A DNA stretch of 34,077 nt from JBGTLW01 sp041743835 (lineage in GTDB: Bacteria > Planctomycetota > Phycisphaerae > Phycisphaerales > Phycisphaeraceae): the NCBI GenBank assembly GCA_041743835.1, contig JBGTLW010000316.1, forward strand, positions 1 to 34,077. Reading direction: 5' to 3'. Every line of letters starts with the position of its first letter. Position 1 is the first letter of the stretch. The position numbers and the translations under genes are program-made. Shown here in pieces: positions 8,190 to 15,786 of this stretch. The notes under the pieces are model-generated. The model worked only from the letters and a program-made list of their open reading frames with translations, was not told the origin of the DNA and searched no databases.

Positions 8190-8591
8190 TCACCCCCGGG
8201 CCACCGCCGCCTTGGCCCGCGCACGGGACACAGCCACTTCGCGCTTGACGCGCTGGTCCTCCGGCGTGGTGGGCATGGCCAGGGCCGCATCAAGCTCGCG
8301 CTCGGCTGCTGCGGGGTCGAGGTCAATCGCGAGGATCGCCTGGTCGGTGAGGACCGACAGGCGGTTGTCTTTGACCTGAGCGAAGCCACCGCTGACGAAG
8401 TAGATGGTGGTCCCTTGGTTGCTAGGGGCTTCGAGCTTCATGGGCCCATAGCCGAGCTTCACGAGGAGCGGCGCACGGAGGTGCTGGATGCCGATCTGCC
8501 CGTCGTGCGCGGGGATCGAGGCGTACACCACCTCGCGGTCGAGGACTTCGGCTTCAGGTGTGACCACATTGATCTGGAACGTGCCAGCCAT
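8190..8591 (-). CDS. atpC: F-type ATP synthase epsilon subunit, standing alone
   Basis: This 133-residue protein matches the epsilon subunit of F1: FQINVVTPEAEVLDREVVYASIPAHDGQIGI, then the beta sandwich with VSGGFAQVKDNRLSVLTDQA, and a C-terminal helical hairpin (AAAERELDAALA...RAKAAVARG). Epsilon joins the central stalk to the c ring and inhibits ATP hydrolysis. ATG 8591 gives the standard start; the frame is open for 24 more residues but they do not fit the family. The gene normally follows atpD. Here its upstream neighbour is a protein kinase, so the subunit is split from the rest of the ATP synthase operon. The segment around GIQHLRAPLLVKL differs from the usual GILPGHAPLL. Confidence 0.92.
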   Translation of the reverse strand: MAGTFQINVVTPEAEVLDREVVYASIPAHDGQIGIQHLRAPLLVKLGYGPMKLEAPSNQGTTIYFVSGGFAQVKDNRLSVLTDQAILAIDLDPAAAERELDAALAMPTTPEDQRVKREVAVSRARAKAAVARG

Positions 8592-8705
8592 TCGGGAAAA
8601 CTCCGGGCGAGGGTCGGGGTGCGGCAAACGCGAACTATAACGCCAGTCGCCACGGCAGGCCATCCCACCCCCCGGAACGGTTCGCGGCCGCTGCGTCCTA
8701 CGGTT

Positions 8706-10055
8706 TCAGGCTTTGGCTTGCAACAAGATCACTGCCGCGACCAAACCCAAGGCGAGCAGCCCCACCGCCACAACGATCATCATCGTGCGCGTGCGGCGGG
8801 CATTGCTCTGGCTTGGCCGAGGGCGACGAGACTGGGCGTGGCGTGGCCGCGTGGCTTGTCGTGCGGCAGCGGCAAGGGCATCGGCGTCGGGTTGGGGCCG
8901 CGGCTTGGAATGGGGTGTCGTGGATTTCTCGCGGGATGGCGCGGGGGATTTCCTGAGGACAGTTCCGGGGGCTGGGGGAGTTCCGGGGGTGGTTCCGGGG
9001 GTGGTTCCGGGGGGGGAGCGGTTGGCGGGTGGGACGGTGAAGGGTTTGAGCGCAGCGAGCAGCTCGTCGCCATTGGCGTATCGATCGCGTGGCTCGAGCG
9101 CCAGGGCACGTTCGAGCACACGGACAAGCCCCTCGGGCACGTCGGGCCGTAGCTGCCGCATATCGGGCAGCGGCAGTTGGGTGTGGACCCGGCGGGCATC
9201 GGCGGCATCGCGGATGGGGAACGGCGGCGAACCGGTCAACATGAACCACAACACCCCCGCCAACGCCCACAGGTCCGACGCGGGTGATGATTGCCCACGC
9301 GCAGCCTCGGGCGAGAGGTACATGGGTGTGCCCACGACGTTAAAAATCAACTCGAAATCCTCCTCGCTGCCGAGCATCTGTGCGACGCCGAAGTCGCAAA
9401 TCTTGCAGTGGTTGCGCTTGGTGATGACGAGGTTGGCGGGCTTGATGTCGCGGTGGAGGATGCCGTGGTCGTGGGCGTAGGCGAGGCCCTCGGCCGCCTC
9501 TGCGGCGATGGACGCGGCGAGATGCACCGGCATCGGCCCGTGATCCCTGACGTAGCAGGCAAGGTCCGGGCCGTCGAGCAACTCCATAGCGATGTAGGCG
9601 TGGCCCGAGGAGATGCCGACGGAGAAGATCTGGACGATGGCGTGGTGCATGAGCGCCGCGGCCGAGCGTGCCTCACGGATGAACTGCTCAAAGAACATCT
9701 GCTGTTCGGGGGTGTCGCTCTCGTGGGGCAGGACCTTGAGCGCGACGCGTCGGTTGAGGGTGCGGTCCTCGCCGAGCAGCACGCTCCCCATCGCGCCGTG
9801 GCCGATGAGTTGGATGAGCTTGTATCGGCCCACGCGTCCCTTGGCGAGCAGCACATCCACCGCCGCGGGGCCCGGTCGTGCCCCCCCACCGCCAGTGGTC
9901 GTATTCCCGCCCCCGCCCCCGCCCCCGGAACGTTCACTGGGAGTGCCACCTGCGGGGTCTTGGTTGGATGCACAGCGGCTGCCGGCAGCCTGACCGCCCG
10001 GCCCCTGCTCGGCGGAGCGGTTGCGCCCGGCACGGTTGTCCGCGGCATCAGTCAT
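8706..10055 (-). CDS. Membrane-anchored Ser/Thr protein kinase (PknB-like)
   Basis: The protein has 449 residues. Residues 1-70 are low complexity, with runs of Gly. The Hanks-type kinase domain runs from about 78 to 340: glycine loop IGHGAMGSVLLG, catalytic Lys107 in VALKVL, HRDIKPAN at 201-208, DFG at 221-223, and GTPMYLSPE closing the activation segment. A proline- and threonine-rich linker (repeats of PGTT) and a basic stretch follow, then one transmembrane helix at about 424-445. All catalytic residues are present, so it should be active. The tail after the helix is only a few residues long, so there is no extracellular sensor domain. The start at ATG 10055 avoids the tRNA-Asp, which overlaps the longer frame. 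Targets are unknown. Confidence 0.93.
   Translation of the reverse strand: MTDAADNRAGRNRSAEQGPGGQAAGSRCASNQDPAGGTPSERSGGGGGGGNTTTGGGGARPGPAAVDVLLAKGRVGRYKLIQLIGHGAMGSVLLGEDRTLNRRVALKVLPHESDTPEQQMFFEQFIREARSAAALMHHAIVQIFSVGISSGHAYIAMELLDGPDLACYVRDHGPMPVHLAASIAAEAAEGLAYAHDHGILHRDIKPANLVITKRNHCKICDFGVAQMLGSEEDFELIFNVVGTPMYLSPEAARGQSSPASDLWALAGVLWFMLTGSPPFPIRDAADARRVHTQLPLPDMRQLRPDVPEGLVRVLERALALEPRDRYANGDELLAALKPFTVPPANRSPPGTTPGTTPGTPPAPGTVLRKSPAPSREKSTTPHSKPRPQPDADALAAAARQATRPRHAQSRRPRPSQSNARRTRTMMIVVAVGLLALGLVAAVILLQAKA
8967..9016 (+). repeat. Tandem 12-bp repeat with G-quadruplex potential
   Basis: Five G runs of 5-8 bases are separated by loops of 2-7 bases, including three tandem copies of GGTTCCGGGGGT or close variants. 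In the kinase gene this encodes the PGTTPGTT linker. It fits the standard quadruplex pattern on the plus strand, which is the template strand for the kinase. Formation is not shown. Confidence 0.7.
9906..9926 (-). repeat. G-rich run with G-quadruplex potential (poly-Gly region)
   Basis: The plus strand reads CCC then three CCCCC blocks, each parted by one G. On the kinase coding strand this gives four G blocks with single-base loops. It encodes the glycine run near residues 44-50. It is a second quadruplex-prone spot in the same gene, this time on the sense strand. Confidence 0.65.
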
Positions 10056-10139
10056 GCTGTTCTCAGGGCGTCGTCGGCCAATCGCATCATACCGCGCGGT
10101 ACACAGCGCATCCGGGCTTGGGCACTCGCGTTGGCCACG

Positions 10140-10170
10140 AAAAAACCCCGCTGGCGCGGTGCCAACGGGG
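10140..10170 (-). terminator. Rho-independent terminator of tRNA-Asp
   Basis: On the minus strand, CCCCGTTGGC pairs with GCCAGCGGGG (10 bp with one wobble, loop of five bases) and is followed by six U. It starts 11 nt after the tRNA 3' end and so ends the tRNA transcript before the kinase gene. Confidence 0.88.
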
Positions 10171-10181
10171 TCTTGTGCAAG

Positions 10182-10255
10182 CGAGGGTGACGGGGCTCGA
10201 ACCCGCAACCTCCGGATCGACAGTCCGGTGCTCTAACCAATTGAGCTACACCCCC
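10182..10255 (-). tRNA. tRNA-Asp (anticodon GTC)
   Basis: Acceptor GGGGGTG pairs with CACCCTC (one G-T), D arm TAGCTCAATTGGTTAGAGC, anticodon stem CCGGA/TCCGG with GTC in the loop, and a T arm with TTCGAGC. The discriminator base is G, as expected for tRNA-Asp. CCA is not encoded. A GTC anticodon is a substrate for queuosine insertion and so, if modified, for GluQ-RS (gluQ, 5576-6550). Confidence 0.96.
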
Positions 10256-10360
10256 TTGCCGGGGGCCGGTGGATCACCGGCGAGCCGCATACTTTACCCC
10301 ACCACCACGGGCTGTCAAACCGGCCGTGGCCCGCACTGTCGTGGGGCCTGATCGTGTATC

Positions 10361-10933
10361 ATGGGGAACTCTTCCGCATCACCCGAAATCCTGTCAACCG
10401 CGAGGCACGCCTTGACACCGACCATCACGCCGCTGGCACTGAACAAACTACTCGACGGCGGGCAGCCAATCGACGTGATTGATGTCCGGACACCGATCGA
10501 ATACCGCGCGGCTCACGTCACCGGTGTCCGCCTGATGCCGTTGGACGCGCTGGACCCAGCGAAGGTGCAACAGTCCCGCCCCAGCGGCGTGACAGGCCCT
10601 TGCTACGTTCTATGCAAAACCGGTGCGCGAGCGGCGAAGGCGGCTGAACAACTGGCCGCAGCGGGGGTCGAGGTCTGTGTCATCGAGGGTGGGACCGATG
10701 CCTGCATCGCGGCGGGCCTGCCGATCACCCGCGGCAAACAAGGCGTGTCGCTGGAACGACAGGTGCGCATCGTCGCGGGACTGCTCGTGGCGGTCGGCTG
10801 CGGCCTGGCTGTGGCGGTTCACCCGTGGTTCCTGGCCTTGCCCGCGTTCATCGGGCTGGGGCTGGTGTTCGCGGGCATCACCGATACCTGTGCCATGGGC
10901 CTCGCGCTTGCGAAGATGCCCTGGAACCGCTGA
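10361..10933 (+). CDS. Rhodanese domain protein with DUF2892 membrane tail
   Basis: This 190-residue protein has a rhodanese domain (about 22-120) and a C-terminal pair of transmembrane helices (about 137-180) with TDTCAMGLALAKMPWN, typical of DUF2892. The order matches YgaP-type membrane sulfurtransferases. The active-site loop YVLCKTGARA holds Cys85, which would carry the persulfide. Upstream VIDVRTPIEYRAAHVTGVRLMPL is also classic. It may move sulfane sulfur near the membrane. An HscB-like gene lies downstream beyond a tRNA on the other strand, which may hint at sulfur or Fe-S work, but the link is weak. ATG 10361 is used; the first 20 residues are not conserved, so a later start is possible. 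Confidence 0.9.
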   Translation: MGNSSASPEILSTARHALTPTITPLALNKLLDGGQPIDVIDVRTPIEYRAAHVTGVRLMPLDALDPAKVQQSRPSGVTGPCYVLCKTGARAAKAAEQLAAAGVEVCVIEGGTDACIAAGLPITRGKQGVSLERQVRIVAGLLVAVGCGLAVAVHPWFLALPAFIGLGLVFAGITDTCAMGLALAKMPWNR

Positions 10934-10967
10934 GCGCAGCGGTGATACGCTGGTTGCCAGAGACGAA

Positions 10968-11054
<87 letters not shown>

Positions 11055-11080
11055 GTGCCCTATCATATAACGAGACCGCG

Positions 11081-11584
11081 ATGCGTGATGCCTTTGATTT
11101 GCTGGGAGTAGAACCACGGTTCGACTTGGATGGCGCGGACCTGCGCGATCGGCTGTTGACGCTGGCCGCGGCCAACCACCCCGACCGCCACACCGACCCC
11201 TTTGATCAGGCCGAGGCAGCGGACCAGTTGTCGCGTGTGAACGAGGCTTACCGTACGCTGGCGGACCCCGAGCGTCGCGCCAATGCGCTCCTGGCTCGGC
11301 TCGGTGGCCCTAGCAAGGCGGATGACAAGTCGTTGCCGCCGGGCCTGCTGCTGGAAGTCATGGAGGTGCGCGAGGAATTGGAACAGGCGGTTGCCGCAGA
11401 AGATCACGCGGCCATCGCCCGGTTGCGGAAGTGGGCTACCGACCAGCGTGCCCAGCGGCTGGACTCGGTCGCCAAGTTGTTCGCCACCGCGACGGCGGAC
11501 CCCGCTGCGCTGGTGCAAGCGGTCCGGCTGGAGCTTAATGCCTGGCGTTACTTTGAGCGGATGCTCGATCAGATGCCGGGGTAG
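11081..11584 (+). CDS. hscB: HscB-like J-domain co-chaperone
   Basis: This 167-residue protein has an N-terminal J domain (DAFDLLGVEPRFDLD...) with HPD at 33-35 and LSRVNEAYRTLADPERRANALL, then a helical C-terminal domain (LLLEVMEVREELEQAV...ELNAWRYFERMLDQM) typical of HscB. HscB loads the scaffold IscU onto the Hsp70 HscA in Fe-S cluster assembly. Length and architecture match HscB rather than DnaJ: there are no Gly/Phe-rich or zinc regions. No hscA, iscU or fdx gene is nearby, which is unusual because these are commonly clustered. ATG 11081 starts the J domain directly. Confidence 0.88.
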   Translation: MRDAFDLLGVEPRFDLDGADLRDRLLTLAAANHPDRHTDPFDQAEAADQLSRVNEAYRTLADPERRANALLARLGGPSKADDKSLPPGLLLEVMEVREELEQAVAAEDHAAIARLRKWATDQRAQRLDSVAKLFATATADPAALVQAVRLELNAWRYFERMLDQMPG

Positions 11585-11616
11585 GCTGAACACGCTGGGC
11601 ACGGGATGGAGCGCAT

Positions 11617-11644
11617 AAAAAACCCCGGCGGATAAACGCCGGGG
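11617..11644 (-). terminator. Rho-independent terminator ending the candidate small RNA
   Basis: On the minus strand CCCCGGCG, a six-base loop TTTATC, and CGCCGGGG are followed by six U. The 8-bp stem is perfect. It ends transcripts that come from the 11768 start or from purF, and converges on the hscB 3' end. Confidence 0.88.
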
Positions 11645-11768
11645 GGTACGAATGCGGCCTTCCAATTCCTCCGAATCGGCCGACTAATCCTCAACCCGGA
11701 TATCTCCTGCTCCCTCGCTCCGCCACACGCCTCCAAAGCCTTCCAGACTCCTTAAGCGCTTCCTCTTC
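11617..11768 (-). ncRNA. Candidate purine-rich small RNA with 12 GGA motifs
   Basis: A promoter (11775-11802) and a strong terminator (11617-11644) enclose about 150 nt with no plausible conserved protein. The minus strand is very purine rich and carries 12 GGA triplets in about 125 nt, where about two are expected. One site is clearly structured: GATTC-GGAG-GAATT puts GGAG in a tetraloop, itself inside a CGGCC/GGCCG stem (about 11657-11686). GGA in hairpin loops is the hallmark of RNAs that sequester CsrA/RsmA, such as RsmZ and CsrB. That role is inference; csrA is not in the window. Against it, most GGA copies are not in obvious hairpins. I see no match to 6S RNA, tmRNA, SRP RNA or RNase P RNA. 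Confidence 0.5.
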
Positions 11769-11774
11769 CACTTC

Positions 11775-11802
11775 ATTATAGCACAGTATCGGGCATGACC
11801 AA
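11775..11802 (-). promoter_or_regulatory. Sigma-70-like promoter of the candidate small RNA
   Basis: On the minus strand TTGGTC is followed by a 16-nt spacer and a perfect TATAAT. It lies downstream of the purF stop (11872) and points away from purF, so it serves a separate transcript. The expected start is near 11768. Confidence 0.6.
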
Positions 11803-11871
11803 GGCCCACATTCTGCTCGATTTTGATGAGCAAACCCGGCCGCTAGCGCAAAAAGCGGAGTACAGATTCGC

Positions 11872-13395
11872 TTAATTGTCGGTGGCGATGTCCACCATCA
11901 TGCCCTGATGGGAGGTTTGGCCCGTGGCCCGTTCCTGTTTAGCGGTGTCGTTGCGATCGCCTTCCAGGAAGCTGAGGTAGCCCTCGTCCACGTCGCCGGT
12001 GATATATCTGCCATCGAACACCGAGCAATCGAACCGGCGGATCGACGGATTGCCCTCACGGGCGCACTCGATAAGGTCTTTGAGGTCCTGGTACACGACC
12101 CAGTCCGCACCGATGAGGTCGGCGATCTCATCGACTGTCCGGCCATAGGCGATCAGTTCGTGCGCGGCGGGCATGTCTATGCCATAGACATTGGGGTAAC
12201 GCACCTCGGGCGCGGCCGAGGCGTAATACACCTTGCGTGCCCCGGCCTCGCGTGCCATCTGGATGATCTGCTTGCAGGTTGTGCCGCGCACGATCGAGTC
12301 ATCGACCAGCATCACGTTCTTGCCACGGAACTCCAGCGCGATCGGGTTGAGCTTCTGGCGCACGCTCTTGGACCGGAGGTTCTGCCCCGGCATGATGAAC
12401 GTCCGCCCGATGTAGCGGTTCTTGATGAATCCCTCGCGGTACTTGACGCCCAGCACCTCGGCCAGGGACTGCGCCGCGGTCCGGCTGGTGTCGGGTATCG
12501 GGATGACCACGTCAAGCTCCAGCCCGGGCCGCACCCGCTGGATCTTCTCAGCGAGCTTCTCGCCCATGCGCAGGCGGGCCTTGTATACACTGATGCCGTC
12601 GATCATCGAGTCCGGCCGCGCGAGGTACACAAACTCGAAGATGCAGGGCACGTGCTCGGGGTCGTCGGCACACTGCTGGATGTGGACCTGGCCATCGACA
12701 TCGATGAAGACAGCCTCGCCCGGCTCCACGTCGCGGACGTTCTTGTATCCCAACGCATCGAGCGCCACACTCTCCGAAGCGATCATGGTTTCGGTGCCGG
12801 TCACCAGCTCGCGCTGACCGTACACGAGCGGGCGGATGCCGTGGGGGTCTCGGAAGCCCAGCACGCCGTAACCCGCGATCATGGCGATGGCCGCGTACCC
12901 GCCGCGGCAGCGTCGATGGACGCCTCTCACCGCGCGGAACACGTCATCGGGCTCGGGGGTGAGCTTGTGCATCGCCTGCAACTCGTGCGCCAGGATGTTG
13001 AGCAGCACCTCGGAGTCGGACCCGGTGTTGATGTGCCGCAGGTCTTCCTCGAAGAGCTCGCGTGTGAGTTGGCGGGAGTTGGTGAGGTTGCCGTTGTGCG
13101 CGAGGCAGATGCCGTAGGGCGAGTTGACGTAGAACGGCTGGCTCTCTGCGGAGGAGCAGGACCCGGCGGTCGGGTAGCGGACGTGGCCGATACCCATGGC
13201 CCCGACCAGTTGCTCCATGTGGTGCTGGCGGATGACGTCGCGGACCAGGCCGTTGTCTTTGCGTAGCGCGAGCTTGTGGCCGTGGCAGGTGGCCATGCCC
13301 GCGGCATCCTGGCCCCTATGCTGGAGGATGGTCAGCGCATCGTACAGCCGCTGATTTACGTTATCCGTTGCGACGACGCCGGCGATTCCACACAT
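11872..13395 (-). CDS. purF: Amidophosphoribosyltransferase
   Basis: This 507-residue enzyme makes phosphoribosylamine from PRPP and glutamine, the first committed step of purine synthesis. It begins MCGIAGVV with the nucleophile Cys2 intact, then LQHRGQDAAG, GIGHVRYPTAG and the glutamine-site HNGNLTN. The C-terminal phosphoribosyltransferase domain has the PRPP loop NVMLVDDSIVRGTT. Absence of a propeptide before Cys2 and few conserved cysteines suggest the E. coli-like form, which lacks an Fe-S cluster. It lies in the same orientation as the helicase gene upstream, with 225 bp between, and has its own candidate promoter. No other pur gene is adjacent; purN is 5 kb away. Confidence 0.97.
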   Translation of the reverse strand: MCGIAGVVATDNVNQRLYDALTILQHRGQDAAGMATCHGHKLALRKDNGLVRDVIRQHHMEQLVGAMGIGHVRYPTAGSCSSAESQPFYVNSPYGICLAHNGNLTNSRQLTRELFEEDLRHINTGSDSEVLLNILAHELQAMHKLTPEPDDVFRAVRGVHRRCRGGYAAIAMIAGYGVLGFRDPHGIRPLVYGQRELVTGTETMIASESVALDALGYKNVRDVEPGEAVFIDVDGQVHIQQCADDPEHVPCIFEFVYLARPDSMIDGISVYKARLRMGEKLAEKIQRVRPGLELDVVIPIPDTSRTAAQSLAEVLGVKYREGFIKNRYIGRTFIMPGQNLRSKSVRQKLNPIALEFRGKNVMLVDDSIVRGTTCKQIIQMAREAGARKVYYASAAPEVRYPNVYGIDMPAAHELIAYGRTVDEIADLIGADWVVYQDLKDLIECAREGNPSIRRFDCSVFDGRYITGDVDEGYLSFLEGDRNDTAKQERATGQTSHQGMMVDIATDN

Positions 13396-13566
13396 GTTCT
13401 AGAGCCTCTCCGGGGCGTGCCGCCCGAGGAAGTGCTTTGGGACGCAGCCCCGGCCGTGCCGACGGATGCCTGGGGGTGTTCGCTGGATCATAGGCCGGGC
13501 ACCGGGTCCGGTCACGAGGGGCGGTTCGGTGGGAACAATCCAATGGCCCGTGCCATCGACCGCTAC

Positions 13567-13595
13567 ACGTTAATGCCGTGTGTGGAGCGGGTCAA
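13567..13595 (-). promoter_or_regulatory. Candidate purF promoter
   Basis: On the minus strand TTGACC, a 17-nt spacer and TAACGT resemble a sigma-70 promoter, with the three most conserved -10 bases present. It lies about 170 nt before the purF start, in the spacer after the helicase gene. I saw no terminator for the helicase gene here. Confidence 0.35.
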
Positions 13596-13620
13596 ACCAC
13601 AGTAAAAACGTCACATGATT

Positions 13621-15747
13621 TCAGGGCCCAGCAAGGGCCGATGTCTCCTCGTCCATGACCACCGCCGGGCCGGGGAGTGCCGCGAGGAAGCGCCGGCCGT
13701 AGGGCTTGGTGACGATCCGACTGTCTAGCACGACGACGCTGCCTGTGTCGTCTCGGCTGCGGATCAACCGGCCAAAGCCCTGCTTGAACTTGAGGATCGC
13801 CTCGGGCAGCGAATAGTCGGCGAACGGGTTACCCCCCCGCCGCTTGATGCGCTCAAGCCGGGCCTCGATCAGCGGGCGATCGGGGACAGCGAAGGGCAGG
13901 CGTGTGATGATGACATTGCGCAGCGCGTGCCCCGGCACATCGACGCCCTGCCAGAAGCTGTCGGTGCCGAACAACACCGCGCGGCTGAGCGGGCCTTGGT
14001 CGCGGAAGCGTTCGAGCAGGGCCGACCGTTGCTCCCCATCCCCCTGCATCAGCAGAAGCATCCGCCGCTCCGCCAACGACGGCCGCAACCATTCCACCGC
14101 ACGGCGCATGGCGGTGTAGCTGGTGAACAGGACAAACGCCCCGCCGTCGCTGCGGTCCAGGTGTCTGAGGATCGCGGGGCACAGGTGGTCGTTGAAGTGT
14201 GCATCGGTCGGCTCGGGCAGGCTGCGCGTGAGGTAAAGCTTGGCCTGCTTGGCGTAATCAAAGGGGGAGCCGAGTTGGAGCGTGATGGCCGACTCGCAGC
14301 CCAGGCGGAGTTGCAAGTGCTTGAACGCGGGGTCGGCGGCTGGGGGCGGGGTTTTGCCATTCTCCGCGATAGCTCCCTTGCTGCTGTCGGGCTGCATGTT
14401 GCCAGTTGCGAGAGTCGCGCTGGTGAGCACGACGGGCAGGGGCTCGCCCGTGGCGGTTTTCGCGCCAAAGAGCCGTTGCGAGAGCAACCCCCCCACCTCT
14501 ACCGGGCAGCAGGAAAACTTCACCCGCTGGCTGCGCCCCCGCTGCTCCACTTCGATCCAGTACACCGCGTCTTCCACGAGTTGGCCCACCAGCGCTTTGG
14601 CGGTGTGCGACATCGCGTCGATGCGGTCGGCATAACCGGTCAGCTCCTGCCGATCGCCCTCGTCCTTGAGCATGTCACGCAGGCGGCGGAGGCAAAGCGA
14701 CAGGTCTGTCAACGGCGTGCTGAGGTTGTTGTCGATGATGTTGGGTTCACCGATGCGGCCATTGCCGCGCCCGCGCGTCTCCTGCCAGTGCAGCAGTTCA
14801 TCGAAGAACTGGTCCGACGCGTGCCGCGCGTTGTCGATCGCCTGCACCGTGCGGTTGTAGAGGTCCATGTCCACCTTGGCCCGCAGCGTCGGCAGCACGC
14901 CGCGGTCCCCCCGCCCGTGATGCAGCCGCGAGAGGCTGTAATAGACCTGGTACCGCGTGAGCGACAACCCGAAGTACTCGCTGGCGACGTCCTCGATGGT
15001 GTGGGCCTCGTCCAGCACCACCGCGTCGTAAGCTGGAAGCAAGCCGAAGCCCTCTTCGCGCAACGCCAGGTCCGCGAAGAACAGGGCGTGGTTGACCACC
15101 AGCAGATCGGCGCTTTGCATCCGACGCCTGGCCGACTGGTAGAAGCACTTGTCGTAGGTTGCGCACCGCTTGCCGAGGCAGTCCTCCGCATCCGATCGGA
15201 CCTCCTGCCAGACACCGGGCGCTTGGAGTTGGGGCAGCGTGACCAGCGAGCCGTCATCGGTCTCCCGCGTCCAGTCGATGATCTGCCGAAGGGATTCGAC
15301 CTCCAGCGATTCATCAAAGAGCTGGGCCTGCCGCTCCCACGCACGGTTGGCGCGGCGGAGCGAGACGTAGTTGCCACGCCCCTTCACCAGCACCGCGGAA
15401 AACTCATCACCACCCGCGCCGGGGATGATGGATTGCAGCAGCGGGATGTCCTTGGTGACAAGCTGCTCCTGCAGCGCGATGGTGTGGGTGGAGACCACGA
15501 CCCGCCGCTTCTTGCCCTTGCCATCACCCCGCAGCATGTGCTCGATGAGCGGGAGCAGATAGGCAAACGACTTGCCAACGCCCGTGCCCGCCTCGGCGAC
15601 CAGCGGGCGGCCCTCACGTAATGCCAAGCGCACGGCCGCGGCCATCTGCGTCTGCTGGGGGCGCGGCTCAAAGCGCTCCCCCAGCCGCCGAGCGATCGGC
15701 CCCTCCGGCGACAAGATGTGAAGCGCGTCCATGCTCACGGCCCGCAT
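13621..15747 (-). CDS. DinG/XPD-like ATP-dependent helicase with altered Fe-S site
   Basis: The protein has 708 residues. Walker A is AEAGTGVGKSFAYLLP, the DEAH box is VVLDEAHTIED, and the C-terminal motifs include LFGTDSFWQGVDVPG and KQGFGRLIRSRDDTGSVVVLDSR (motif VI). This is the superfamily 2 XPD/DinG/YoaA group, 5'-3' helicases that act on damaged or R-loop DNA. The Fe-S region has C190-x4-C195-x5-C201, the exact spacing of three DinG ligands. The first ligand position, in KGRGNYVSLRR, is Ser129 where DinG has Cys, so only three Cys remain. ATG 15732 (MDALHIL) is an alternative start. The gene is followed by purF on the same strand. Confidence 0.93.
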   Translation of the reverse strand: MRAVSMDALHILSPEGPIARRLGERFEPRPQQTQMAAAVRLALREGRPLVAEAGTGVGKSFAYLLPLIEHMLRGDGKGKKRRVVVSTHTIALQEQLVTKDIPLLQSIIPGAGGDEFSAVLVKGRGNYVSLRRANRAWERQAQLFDESLEVESLRQIIDWTRETDDGSLVTLPQLQAPGVWQEVRSDAEDCLGKRCATYDKCFYQSARRRMQSADLLVVNHALFFADLALREEGFGLLPAYDAVVLDEAHTIEDVASEYFGLSLTRYQVYYSLSRLHHGRGDRGVLPTLRAKVDMDLYNRTVQAIDNARHASDQFFDELLHWQETRGRGNGRIGEPNIIDNNLSTPLTDLSLCLRRLRDMLKDEGDRQELTGYADRIDAMSHTAKALVGQLVEDAVYWIEVEQRGRSQRVKFSCCPVEVGGLLSQRLFGAKTATGEPLPVVLTSATLATGNMQPDSSKGAIAENGKTPPPAADPAFKHLQLRLGCESAITLQLGSPFDYAKQAKLYLTRSLPEPTDAHFNDHLCPAILRHLDRSDGGAFVLFTSYTAMRRAVEWLRPSLAERRMLLLMQGDGEQRSALLERFRDQGPLSRAVLFGTDSFWQGVDVPGHALRNVIITRLPFAVPDRPLIEARLERIKRRGGNPFADYSLPEAILKFKQGFGRLIRSRDDTGSVVVLDSRIVTKPYGRRFLAALPGPAVVMDEETSALAGP

Positions 15748-15786
15748 TGTAGGCCAGCACCGACCCCACGGATAACGCCGCGCATG

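Noticed and set aside
10928..10943. Palindrome CCGCTGAGCGCAGCGG at the rhodanese stop as a terminator
   Set aside because: No T tract follows on either strand.
13927..15621. 564-codon plus-strand open frame antisense to the helicase
   Set aside because: The minus strand has all helicase motifs. The antisense protein has no recognisable domain and follows the codon bias of a shadow frame. The same holds for 11908-13266 over purF.
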